Shown piece by piece: positions 23,774 to 31,759 of a DNA stretch of 64,000 bases. The stretch is from RGIG3701 sp031553595. GTDB taxonomy: Bacteria; Planctomycetota; Planctomycetia; Pirellulales; Thermoguttaceae. Each line of letters opens with the position of its first letter. The stretch's first letter is position 1. The stretch covers positions 1 to 64,000 of the forward strand of contig JAVBLI010000016.1 in assembly GCA_031553595.1 (NCBI GenBank). The letters run 5' to 3'. The notes below the pieces were generated by a model, which saw only the letters and a list, made by a program, of their open reading frames with translations, made no database searches and was not told the DNA's origin. The translations under genes were made by a program, and so were the position numbers.

Positions 23774-25099
23774 ATGCATCAGACACTCTTTTATATTCCG
23801 TATGAGATTTTCGGCGTTCCGGTATTCGGTTTCGGGCTGCTTTTTTTCGCGTGGTTGGCGCTGCTGGTGGGGTATGCCGGGGTGCTGTGGCGGCAGGGGA
23901 AGTGGAACGCGGAGGCCGGGTGGACGGTGGCGCTGTCCTTATGCGTGGGGCTTTTTATTTGCTGGGTCATTCCCAGTGTGGGCCGACCCGCTGGAATCGG
24001 TATCCAGGCATACGGAGCCATGATGCTGCTGGCGATTCTCTCGGCCGTGGGTCTGGCGTGGTGGCGTGCGCCGGCTTTCGGATTCTCGCGCGACCATCTG
24101 CTGGAGCTGTGTTTCTGGATGTGTCTGCTGGGTATTATCGGGGCGAGGACGTTTTATGTCGTGGAATATTGGCCTGAAATGCAGGGTAAAACGGCCCTGG
24201 AGACGCTAGGCCGGGTGCTGAATTTTCCACAGGGCGGGCTGGTGGTGTACGGGTCACTGGCCGGCGGGCTGCTGGGGGCGCTGCTTTATCTGCGGTTCCG
24301 GAAGATGCCGGTGCTGCGGACGTTCGATCTGCTGGCCCCGTGCATGGTGCTCGGGCTGGCGGTGGGCCGAATCGGCTGTCTTTTACACGGCTGCTGTTAC
24401 GGCGGCATCTGTGACCCGGAGCATTTAAATTGCGGCGTGTGTTTTCCCGCCGGCAGCCCGCCATACATGCGGCAGTTGGAAGACGGGAAAATCTCGCTGG
24501 ACGTCCGCGATTTTTATTATGGAATGCAGTTCTCGCCTGAAACGCTCACGGCGGGGGTGAAAGTTCAGGCGGTCGCGCCGGGGAGTGTGGCGGAAAAGCG
24601 GGGCGTGCGGGCCGGGGATGTGGTGTGTGTGGTGGATGATGTGAAAGAGCTGACGCCTCAGCGGGCCATGCATACGCTGATCATCGCGCCGAAAATGTCC
24701 GGGACGGTCGAGCTGGAAGTGCTTCGCGGTGGGGAGATGGTGCCCATTTCGTGGGTGACCACGGCGTCCGCCGGGCCGAAAAGCCTGCCCGTGTACCCCA
24801 CACAGATTTTCAGCAGCGTCGGGGCGTTCTGTCTGTTCTTCGTGCTGATGATTTATTCGCATTTCCGCGCGGCCCGCACCCGCCCCGGCATGAAAATAGA
24901 CGGCGAGGTAATCACCCTGATGCTGACAGTTTACCCCGTCATGCGTTTTTTGCTGGAGACCGTCCGCGTGGACGAATATCCTTTTTTAGGCACCGGGTTC
25001 AGCGTTTCGCAGAACGTGAGCTTCATTACGCTTGCGGCGGCGGTGCTGCTGTGGGTGTGGATTATACGAAAAAAACAGCAGCCGGGAGTGGAACGTTAG
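23774..25099 (+). CDS. lgt: Prolipoprotein diacylglyceryl transferase with internal PDZ-like domain
   Basis: A 441-residue Lgt, which moves diacylglycerol from phosphatidylglycerol to the lipobox cysteine of prelipoproteins. Lgt landmarks: GIQAYGAMMLLAI (76-88), GGLVVYGSLAGG (154-165), VGRIGCLLHGCCYGG (198-211), YPTQIF (341-346) and RFLLETVR (391-398). Standard Lgt is about 290 residues. Here a segment at about 245-330 (GVKVQAVAPGSVAEKRGVRAGDVVCVVDD..) is a PDZ-like domain inserted in the periplasmic head, and two extra N-terminal membrane segments are present. The last codons are formed by a dispersed palindromic repeat. Confidence 0.88.
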   Translation: MHQTLFYIPYEIFGVPVFGFGLLFFAWLALLVGYAGVLWRQGKWNAEAGWTVALSLCVGLFICWVIPSVGRPAGIGIQAYGAMMLLAILSAVGLAWWRAPAFGFSRDHLLELCFWMCLLGIIGARTFYVVEYWPEMQGKTALETLGRVLNFPQGGLVVYGSLAGGLLGALLYLRFRKMPVLRTFDLLAPCMVLGLAVGRIGCLLHGCCYGGICDPEHLNCGVCFPAGSPPYMRQLEDGKISLDVRDFYYGMQFSPETLTAGVKVQAVAPGSVAEKRGVRAGDVVCVVDDVKELTPQRAMHTLIIAPKMSGTVELEVLRGGEMVPISWVTTASAGPKSLPVYPTQIFSSVGAFCLFFVLMIYSHFRAARTRPGMKIDGEVITLMLTVYPVMRFLLETVRVDEYPFLGTGFSVSQNVSFITLAAAVLLWVWIIRKKQQPGVER

Positions 25100-25192
25100 C
25101 GCAGAGATCGGATTAGAACAGGTGACCAGCTTGCCACTTCTATCCGGTCTCTGCGCGTCACTGCATTCTGCTCCGCTCCCGGCTACTGTTTT
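25076..25192. repeat. Dispersed long palindromic element, copy A
   Basis: Left arm AGCCGGGAG..AACGTTAGCGCAGAGA..CGGAT and right arm ACTTCTATCCGGTCTCTGCG..GCTCCCGGCT are complementary over most of ~50 bp. The right arm is nearly identical to the complement of copy B's left arm (50249-50304). It fills the convergent gap between lgt and the walJ-like gene and forms the last codons and stop region of lgt. Confidence 0.85.
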
Positions 25193-25206
25193 TTATGACA
25201 CACGTT

Positions 25207-25977
25207 TCACTTCAGTTCCGCCATTTCGGATGCCCGCCAGCGCGACGCGATCTGGAAGGGGAATGTCTCGCCGAGAATCTGGCGGTGGGTGCTTCCGACC
25301 AATTCTTCCCGGTTATTTTCCGCGGAGATATGCCCGAGAAATATGTGCTTGAGGCGTTTACCGTGTTTTTGCAGAAGCTCGGCGGCGTCAAAATTCGAAA
25401 TGTGCCCGTGCCGGCCGCGCACCCGGGCGACTAATTCGCGGGGATATGGGCCGTTCTCGAGCATGTCTGGATCATAATTGCTTTCCAGCAGCACGCCGTC
25501 CAGGGACGCGATGAAATCACTCAGGCCGGGGAACACGTGGCCGAGATCCGTGCAGACACCGAAACGGTGACGCCCGTCATCCACCGCGAAACACACGCCG
25601 TCCGCGGCGTCATGCGGCGTGGAAAGCGTTTCGACCGTCACGCCCTTCAGCGAAAACCGCACGCCGGGGGTGAAGTGCCGAACTTCGCCGATCCGCCCGA
25701 CTTTCTTGAACCGCCGGATGATTTCATGCGTTTTCGGCGTCATCCACAGCGGCAGGCCGAACTTCCGGTGCAGCACGCCCGCGCAACTGGTGTGATCGGA
25801 ATGGTCATGCGAAATCAGCACGGCGTCTACCGTGCGAATGTCGATTCCATGGGCCGCGAGTTTCGTCTGAGCACTGATTCCACTGATCCCGGCATCAAAA
25901 AGCAGCCGCGTTTGGCCGCATTCCAGATAAACGCAGTTTCCGTTACTGCCGGATTGAAGGGAAATGAAACGCATCAT
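25207..25977 (-). CDS. MBL-fold hydrolase of the YycJ/WalJ type
   Basis: A 256-residue metallo-beta-lactamase-fold protein. It shows the YycJ/WalJ start (MRFISLQSGSNGNCVYLECGQTRLLFDAG), metal motif SHDHSDH (about 57-63), STPHDAADG, and GVCTDLGH. Homologues act as nucleases or affect cell-wall and DNA repair coordination; the substrate is unproven. It ends the minus-strand lepB-lptB series, separated by a period-7 repeat. Confidence 0.8.
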   Translation of the reverse strand: MMRFISLQSGSNGNCVYLECGQTRLLFDAGISGISAQTKLAAHGIDIRTVDAVLISHDHSDHTSCAGVLHRKFGLPLWMTPKTHEIIRRFKKVGRIGEVRHFTPGVRFSLKGVTVETLSTPHDAADGVCFAVDDGRHRFGVCTDLGHVFPGLSDFIASLDGVLLESNYDPDMLENGPYPRELVARVRGRHGHISNFDAAELLQKHGKRLKHIFLGHISAENNREELVGSTHRQILGETFPFQIASRWRASEMAELK

Positions 25978-25978
25978 G

Positions 25979-26033
25979 AAATGGTTAATGGGGAATGGTT
26001 AATGGTTAATGATGAGGGGAGAAATGGGATGTT
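25979..26033. repeat. Period-7 tandem repeat
   Basis: GGTTAAT-GGGGAAT-GGTTAAT-GGTTAAT plus flanking degenerate units between lptB and the walJ-like gene. Single orientation visible. Confidence 0.55.
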
Positions 26034-26078
26034 GGCAACTTGCCAGTCACGCGTTCACTTGCTCACGCGCTCACTCTT

Positions 26079-26903
26079 TCAGGCGCGGGTGGGCGTTTCG
26101 GGATATTTCTCGAGGAACATGCCGGTTTCTTTACCCAGGAGTTTTTCCTGCACGCCGGGATGGCGAACGATCGTTCCCGGGGCGCCGTGGCCGGTGACCA
26201 TGCCGTTCTCCATGAAATAAATCCGGCTGGAAATGTCCAGCACCGCCTCCAGGTTATGGTCGATGATCAGGATCGACGCGCCCATGTCCCGGCAGACGCT
26301 GCGGAACAGCTCAGTGTAATCCTGAATCGCTTTCTGGTCGATTTTTGCGAACGGCTCGTCCATGAGAATCAGCTGGGGTGTGCTGATAAAACATCGCGCG
26401 ATTTCCAGCCGCCGCTTTTCGCCGCCGGAAAGGTCACACGCCCGCGACGTGGCGAGTTTCCCCAGCTCGAATTTCTCCAGCAGCTCCCGGCATTTTTGAT
26501 ACCGCTTTTCCGATGAAAACCCGAGCATTTCCATGATGCCCAGCAGGTTATCCTCGACGGAAAGATGCGCGAAGACGCTGGGCTCCTGTGGCAGGTAACA
26601 GATACCCATCTGGGCCCGGCGATAAAGCGGAAACTGGGTGATGTCCTGCCACTGACCGGCTTCGTCGCAGACGCGGATGATGCCTTTATTCGGGCGGGTG
26701 AGGCCGGAAAGCATGTCGAAGGTCGTGGACTTCCCGGCCCCGTTACTTCCCAGCAGCGCCACGATTTCCCCGTGCTTCACGTACAGCGAAACGCCCTTCA
26801 CGGGCTCCACACGCCGGATGCCGCGGAGTTTTACGGAAATGAAATGCTTGCGCAAGTCCCGGGCCTCGAGGAAATCCTGGCCCCGTAATGACATCATGTC
26901 CAT
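26079..26903 (-). CDS. lptB: LPS export ABC transporter ATPase LptB-like
   Basis: A 274-residue ABC ATPase: Walker A GSNGAGKST, Q-loop FYLPQEPSVF-like (CYLPQEPSVFAHLSVEDN), signature LSGGEKRRLEIARC, Walker B LILMDEPFAKID, and switch His (IIDHN). The PFAKIDQKA and LEAVL strings are characteristic of LptB, which powers lipopolysaccharide transport. Start 26903 is chosen because the upstream ATG at 26954 lies inside the signal peptidase gene; 26903 is 3 bp after its stop. Lpt permeases are not in the window. Confidence 0.85.
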   Translation of the reverse strand: MDMMSLRGQDFLEARDLRKHFISVKLRGIRRVEPVKGVSLYVKHGEIVALLGSNGAGKSTTFDMLSGLTRPNKGIIRVCDEAGQWQDITQFPLYRRAQMGICYLPQEPSVFAHLSVEDNLLGIMEMLGFSSEKRYQKCRELLEKFELGKLATSRACDLSGGEKRRLEIARCFISTPQLILMDEPFAKIDQKAIQDYTELFRSVCRDMGASILIIDHNLEAVLDISSRIYFMENGMVTGHGAPGTIVRHPGVQEKLLGKETGMFLEKYPETPTRA

Positions 26904-26905
26904 GG

Positions 26906-29290
26906 TTAACGAATCTTTCGCATATTGGGGAAGTTGGGGATGAAACCGTTCCATGGGTGCGGCCAGTACACATAATACGCCTCGCCGATTAACAGATCCT
27001 CACGCACGTACTTCGTCGGGCCCCAGATGCGGCAGTCGGAGCTGGCGGCGCTGTTATCCCCCATCATGAAATATTGCCCGCTCTCCAGCCGGTATTCCGT
27101 GCTGCGCCGCGTCTGGAATGCTTTCCAGTATTTTGGATTGCAATAAAATTCCCACTGCTGCTGATCATGCACCAGCCCGGCCTCATAAAAAATCGCGGAC
27201 AGGGACGGGAAATCCATCAGCTCCCCTTTTCCCTGGGCGGCGATGTAATAAATATCCCGGAAAATCTTGATATGCGAGACACGCATCTTCGCGCAGCACG
27301 CCTCCATAACCACCGGCCGCAGGTCTTCCGCCACCGGCTGCACGATTCTCAGATCGCGGTATGCCGTGGGCTTATCGAAGGTAATGAGCTTTTCGTTAAC
27401 CCACAGATGAAGCTGGTTATCCACATTCGCGAAACGCACGTGATACGTACTGACGCCGTTCATGGGCGTCTGCCCGCTGGGGGAGTAAAACTCGCCGTCC
27501 GCGATTTCGCCTGCTTCGCCGTCCGCCGTGGCGTCCGTTTTCGTCGGGCGCGGAGCCTGAGGCACCGCCGCTTGCGCCCCGACTTGCGGCGCGACGTACT
27601 CGTAAACCGGAAACTCGTATTTCCGATCCACCACCAGCGTGTCTTCCCGCCCGGTTTTCACGTCACGCACCGGAATTTCACTGGGAATGATCGCTTCCTG
27701 GATGCCCATGAAACGCGGCGGGGGCGGGAAATCCACCACGCCGGAATACTTTTCGTCATCCGCCGTCATACCGGACGCCGCCGCTGGGGAAAGGTCCTCC
27801 GCGAACTGCGGTTTACTGACCGTCTGCACCCGCGCCTCACGCAATTCACGCAGCCCGTCCACCACCGAAATTTTACCGAAAATCGCGTCTTTCACCGCAT
27901 CTCGAGTATTCCCGACGCTCGTTTCCGCCAGCGTTTCCCTTAACCGGCTCGCGTCCGACCGGCCTGAAAGAAACGCGTGAACCGCCAGCGATTCCTGCTG
28001 TTGCTGTGCGTTTTCCGCCGTCCACTGCGGCCGAATTAACTGCGCCATTTTGCCCGGCATCCCCGAAATCGGCACATCCCCCTGGTCCGGCACGGACGGA
28101 ATGGACAGCTCCGCTTCCCCCGTTTCCAGGTTTATATCACAACTGAACCGGTGCCCGCCTTTTGTCAGCCAGATGCGGAATTTCGCTCCCGGAGAACGTG
28201 CCAGCACATCCACCTGGCATTCCAGGATCAGGTCGCCCACCCAGTGCAGGCCGTAACGCCCGATATCCGGCGGCAGCGTGAATACTTCCGGCTTCTCCAC
28301 ACTTCCATTACCGTTTTTTTTCGGGGTGAGATCCTGCTCCCGGGCCGTGTTATAAGACACCATGTCCGTAATCAGCCGCGGGGAAGCCGCCTGCCGCCCC
28401 GGCGCGGGCTTTACGCGCAGCCAGTCCGTGAAGCGGGGGAGATAATGCCGGTATTCCAGCTGGGCGAAATTCGTTTCCCCCTCCGCGGGCGTGAACACGA
28501 ACGACTTTCCGTCCGCGGACTCCACCCATTTCAGGCTGCTTTCCTCCGCCGGCGGGGCCTCCCCCACCTGCATGCCGCCCCCGAAATTCAGCACCGGATG
28601 CGACGAACTCCACCGTGCCGGCCAGCCCGATTTTCGCAGGTCTTCCGACTGACAGTCGTTATCATAAACACTGAGCATGGTCGCCAGAATCTTCTCCGCC
28701 GGCTTTCTCGCGATGCGAAAAAGTTTCTCGGAAGGGTCGCGCGACTGCGGGTCATGCGGGCTGATGAAAATGTCGCCGCCCCAGATTTTCAGCGTTTCGC
28801 CCGGGAGGCCGGTCACCCGCTTAATATAATTCTGGCTCGCGTTCCCCGGGCACAAAAAAACCGCCACGTCCCACCGCTGGGGGGCCGTCAGGCGGTATGG
28901 ATATTTCCCCACCACGATTCGGTCGCCGCTGTAAGACGGATATTTTTTCCCGTGCGAAAGCGCATCCTGAAAATTCACCGTGTAACCGCAATTTTCACAT
29001 GTGGCCTGCACCACATTCTCATACGAGCGCAGCTCCACGCTGGCACCCACCTGATATTCATGGCCGCACTTCGGGCACGGAAAATCCTTATGCCGTCCAG
29101 CGAGCGTCGGCGCCATGGAGCCCGTGGGAATCATGAACATTTCCGCGATGAACGTCCGAAACAAAAATGCGATCACCAGCGCCACCGCCACCGACTCCAC
29201 GATTTCGCGGAACGTGCTCCAGCCGCGCTCCGTTTCCTTCTTCCCGGCTGCCGCCGCGGGAGTGGTTTTATTTTTCCCTGCTTTATTCAA
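26906..29290 (-). CDS. lepB: Signal peptidase I with zinc ribbon and ~560-residue insertion
   Basis: A 794-residue S26 protease, against about 220-330 usually. The membrane anchor (VESVAVALVIAFLFRTFI), catalytic Ser58 in MIPTGSMAPTL and Lys157 in NYIKRVTGLPGE, and terminal GDNSAASSDCRIWG (about 744) are intact. Between Ser and Lys sits a zinc ribbon (CPKC 72-75, CENC 98-101). Between the Lys box and the final box is an insertion of about 560 residues with two beta-sandwich-looking stretches (VGDLILECQVDVLARSPGAKFRIWL; YHVRFANVDNQLHLWVNEKLI) like concanavalin folds. TTG start at 29290 is supported by GGAAGGGA. Confidence 0.9.
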   Translation of the reverse strand: MNKAGKNKTTPAAAAGKKETERGWSTFREIVESVAVALVIAFLFRTFIAEMFMIPTGSMAPTLAGRHKDFPCPKCGHEYQVGASVELRSYENVVQATCENCGYTVNFQDALSHGKKYPSYSGDRIVVGKYPYRLTAPQRWDVAVFLCPGNASQNYIKRVTGLPGETLKIWGGDIFISPHDPQSRDPSEKLFRIARKPAEKILATMLSVYDNDCQSEDLRKSGWPARWSSSHPVLNFGGGMQVGEAPPAEESSLKWVESADGKSFVFTPAEGETNFAQLEYRHYLPRFTDWLRVKPAPGRQAASPRLITDMVSYNTAREQDLTPKKNGNGSVEKPEVFTLPPDIGRYGLHWVGDLILECQVDVLARSPGAKFRIWLTKGGHRFSCDINLETGEAELSIPSVPDQGDVPISGMPGKMAQLIRPQWTAENAQQQQESLAVHAFLSGRSDASRLRETLAETSVGNTRDAVKDAIFGKISVVDGLRELREARVQTVSKPQFAEDLSPAAASGMTADDEKYSGVVDFPPPPRFMGIQEAIIPSEIPVRDVKTGREDTLVVDRKYEFPVYEYVAPQVGAQAAVPQAPRPTKTDATADGEAGEIADGEFYSPSGQTPMNGVSTYHVRFANVDNQLHLWVNEKLITFDKPTAYRDLRIVQPVAEDLRPVVMEACCAKMRVSHIKIFRDIYYIAAQGKGELMDFPSLSAIFYEAGLVHDQQQWEFYCNPKYWKAFQTRRSTEYRLESGQYFMMGDNSAASSDCRIWGPTKYVREDLLIGEAYYVYWPHPWNGFIPNFPNMRKIR

Positions 29291-29484
29291 AAGGAAGTCC
29301 CTTCCATACCAATATAATAGTGCGTCACGAATACAGAATGCGACAATTATATGGATTATACCAAGAATTCACGAAGAAATAAACAGAAAAACGCCGCAAA
29401 ACGCGGAAATTCTGAAAGATTTTGCGGGATTTAGGCTTTCTTTGACGGAATGCAGAAAATGGCACCTTAATTTCGCATTATGCA

Positions 29485-30807
29485 TTATTCATGCCGTAGG
29501 GCTTCAATCGGGTCCATCGCGGCGGCACGGCTGGCCGGGTAAAGGCCGAACACGATTCCGATGAGCATGGAAATGCCGAACGCCAGGGGAATCGACCACG
29601 GTACGACAATCGGCGTCATGGACACGATCAGCGGTGGCAGCTGGTTCATCACCTGCGGCATCTCGGCCATCAGAATCCACTTCACGCCTTCCGTCAGCGG
29701 CCCGCAGACCAGCCCGCCGAGGATGCCGGTAATGCCGCCCAGCACCGAAAGCGTAATCGTCTCCGCGAGAAACTGCCGGATAATGTCGCTGCGTTTCGCC
29801 CCCAAAGCGCGGCGGATGCCGATTTCGCGCGTCCGCTCGGTGACCGTGGCCAGCATGATATTCATGATGCCGATGCCGCCGACGATCAGCGAAATCGCCG
29901 CGATCATGCCCATGAACAGCATGAACATCATCTTCGTCGTCTGCGCCTGCTCCAGCAGCTCCAGCGGCACCGTCACCGCCCAGTCTTTCGTGTCTTTGTG
30001 GTTCGTCCCCAAAATCTGCTTGATCAACTCACTGGCCGGGTGCACATCTGCGATGCCAGCGACCTGGAACGTGATTTGGTTAATCTCGATTTGTGTCGTT
30101 TCCATGGTTCCGCTGCGAGACGTGGAGATGCGATCGCCCAGCTCGGCCCAGAACGTTTGAATCGGAATGTACACGTCCCGGCTATAATCCTGCGAGGTAA
30201 ACGAACCGCCGATGGCCGCGGACGCAGCTTTCGGGGCACAGACGCCGATGACGACAAAAAGCCGATTCCCCATCCGCACCGACTTCCCCAGCGGGTCTTC
30301 GAAAGAAAAAAGATCCTCCGCCACCTCTGCCGACAACACGCAATAATTCCGCTTCTGCGCACAGTCGGAATCCGTCAGAAAATTTCCCTGCGCGATTTTC
30401 AGGTTATTCGACTTCATATAATGCGGCGTGCAGCCCACCATCCGCCCGTCGACGAATTTATCCGCAACCGTAAACCGCTGCTGAATTTCGCGAATCGGAT
30501 ACGACTCGACAATCGTCGGCACCGACTCACTGATACTCGCCAGATCGAAACGCGTCAGCCCGTAAATCAGTACCCGCACGCGCGACGTGGTATCATCCGG
30601 CGGCTTGATCGAATGCACAATAATATTCGTCGCTCCCAGACTCTCGATCTGCTCCTGTGTCTTGCGGCTGATGCCCTCGCCGATCGCCAAAAGCCAAATC
30701 ACGCTGGACACGCCGATAAAAATGCCCAACACCGTCAGCGCCGAGCGCATCGGGTGCAGCATCAAACTTTTGAATCCGAGTTGGAACGTGCGTATCCAGA
30801 CGTACAT
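29485..30807 (-). CDS. macB: MacB-type ABC transporter permease
   Basis: A 440-residue MacB-like permease: N-terminal TM (SALTVLGIFIGVSSVIWLLAIGEG), a large periplasmic domain, and three C-terminal TMs with the FtsX-fold signature (LIVGGIGIMNIMLATVTERTREIGIRRALGAKRSDIIRQFL). It ends GLYPASRAAAMDPIEALRHE as usual. ATG 30807 is preferred: upstream codons would be encoded by a period-7 repeat. Together with the ATPase and the membrane-fusion protein upstream it forms a MacAB-type efflux or export pump; the substrate is unknown. Confidence 0.88.
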   Translation of the reverse strand: MYVWIRTFQLGFKSLMLHPMRSALTVLGIFIGVSSVIWLLAIGEGISRKTQEQIESLGATNIIVHSIKPPDDTTSRVRVLIYGLTRFDLASISESVPTIVESYPIREIQQRFTVADKFVDGRMVGCTPHYMKSNNLKIAQGNFLTDSDCAQKRNYCVLSAEVAEDLFSFEDPLGKSVRMGNRLFVVIGVCAPKAASAAIGGSFTSQDYSRDVYIPIQTFWAELGDRISTSRSGTMETTQIEINQITFQVAGIADVHPASELIKQILGTNHKDTKDWAVTVPLELLEQAQTTKMMFMLFMGMIAAISLIVGGIGIMNIMLATVTERTREIGIRRALGAKRSDIIRQFLAETITLSVLGGITGILGGLVCGPLTEGVKWILMAEMPQVMNQLPPLIVSMTPIVVPWSIPLAFGISMLIGIVFGLYPASRAAAMDPIEALRHE

Positions 30808-30811
30808 GAAG

Positions 30812-31020
30812 GAGGTGGAGGGTGTAAGGTGTAAGGTGAAGGGTGTAGGGAAAATTGACAATGGACAATTATTCAGCGGAAAAAAATAAAAAACGGTGCT
30901 ACTGCCAGACACGCGAAAAATCCGAGTCCCAGCGGCACCAGCAGGGATAGCGCCGCATCCAATAATAAAAAGCTTTCATGGCAAATTCCTTTTCAATTGT
31001 CCATTGTCAATTGTCAATTT
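30812..31020. repeat. Period-7 repeats, two kinds, with inverted arms
   Basis: GTGTAAG-GTGTAAG-GTGAAGG-GTGTAGG (about 30818-30850) runs into TTGACAA-TGGACAA. About 120 bp later come CAATTGT-CCATTGT-CAATTGT-CAATTTT (30986-31020), complementary to the TTGACAA units. It interrupts the gap between the ATPase and permease genes of the efflux operon. Confidence 0.75.
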
Positions 31021-31700
31021 TTAATGTCGCTGATCACTTCGCCGTCGCGGAGGCGCACGATGCGTTTCGTCTCGCGGCCCACGTCCGGCTCGTGCGTGAC
31101 GATGATGATGGTCTTGCCCTGCTCGTTAAAGTTTTTCAACAGGGTGAGGATTTCCTGCGTGGTGGCTGTGTCCAAGTTTCCGGTGGGTTCGTCGGCAAGA
31201 ATGAACGTGGGGTCATTCACCAGGCTCCGCGCGATGCCCACGCGCTGCTGCTGGCCGCCTGAAAGCTGAAACGAGCGGTGATTGAGCCGGTCGCCCAGGC
31301 CCACCATCTCCGCCAGCATCCGGCAGCGATTCCGCAGGTCGGACGTGATCGCGCCCATGTAATGCAGCGGCACCTCGATATTCTCAAGCACCGTCAGTTG
31401 CGGAATGAGGTTATAGGCCTGGAAAATGAAGCCGATTCGCTGGGCGCGGATTTCAGACAGCGCGTCGTCGGAAAGTTTGCTGACATCATCGCCGTCGAGC
31501 TCGATCGTGCCGTGCGTCGGGCGGTCGAGGCATCCCAGCAGGTTCAGGAGTGTGCTTTTCCCGGAGCCGCTGGCGCCCATGATGGCCAGGAAGTCGCCTT
31601 GGGGCACGTCGAACGAAACGCCCCGCAGCGCTTTGACCGTCTCCCCCGCGAGGAAGTAAAATTTTTTCACATCCTTTAAGGATGCCGCTAATGGACGCAT
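31014..31700 (-). CDS. MacB/LolD-type ABC ATPase
   Basis: A 228-residue ABC ATPase: Walker A GASGSGKSTLLN, QAYNLIPQLTVLENIEVPL, signature LSGGQQQRVGIARSL, Walker B FILADEPTGNLD, and switch His VTHEPDVG. The type matches LolD/MacB ATPases that drive mechanotransmission rather than substrate passage through the membrane. Here the ATPase and permease are separate proteins, not fused as in E. coli MacB. Part of the 33859-to-29485 operon. Confidence 0.9.
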   Translation of the reverse strand: MRPLAASLKDVKKFYFLAGETVKALRGVSFDVPQGDFLAIMGASGSGKSTLLNLLGCLDRPTHGTIELDGDDVSKLSDDALSEIRAQRIGFIFQAYNLIPQLTVLENIEVPLHYMGAITSDLRNRCRMLAEMVGLGDRLNHRSFQLSGGQQQRVGIARSLVNDPTFILADEPTGNLDTATTQEILTLLKNFNEQGKTIIIVTHEPDVGRETKRIVRLRDGEVISDIKN

Positions 31701-31713
31701 GATGATCTCGTTA

Positions 31714-31757
31714 CGCGTTTAAAAATGATAATTGATAATTGATAATTATCAATTTTG
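31714..31757. repeat. Period-7 tandem repeat ending in a palindrome
   Basis: TGATAAT-TGATAAT-TGATAAT followed directly by the inverted TATCAATTTT, forming a short hairpin between the adaptor and ATPase genes. Confidence 0.65.
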
Positions 31758-31759
31758 GG

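Noticed and set aside
30893..30981. Small minus-strand frames in the efflux operon gap, one encoding a hydrophobic ~30-residue stretch and one of 26 codons with AAGGA before its ATG
   Set aside because: The hydrophobic frame has no start in frame with the ribosome-binding site, and the one with the site is not hydrophobic; could be a decayed small membrane gene but not supportable.
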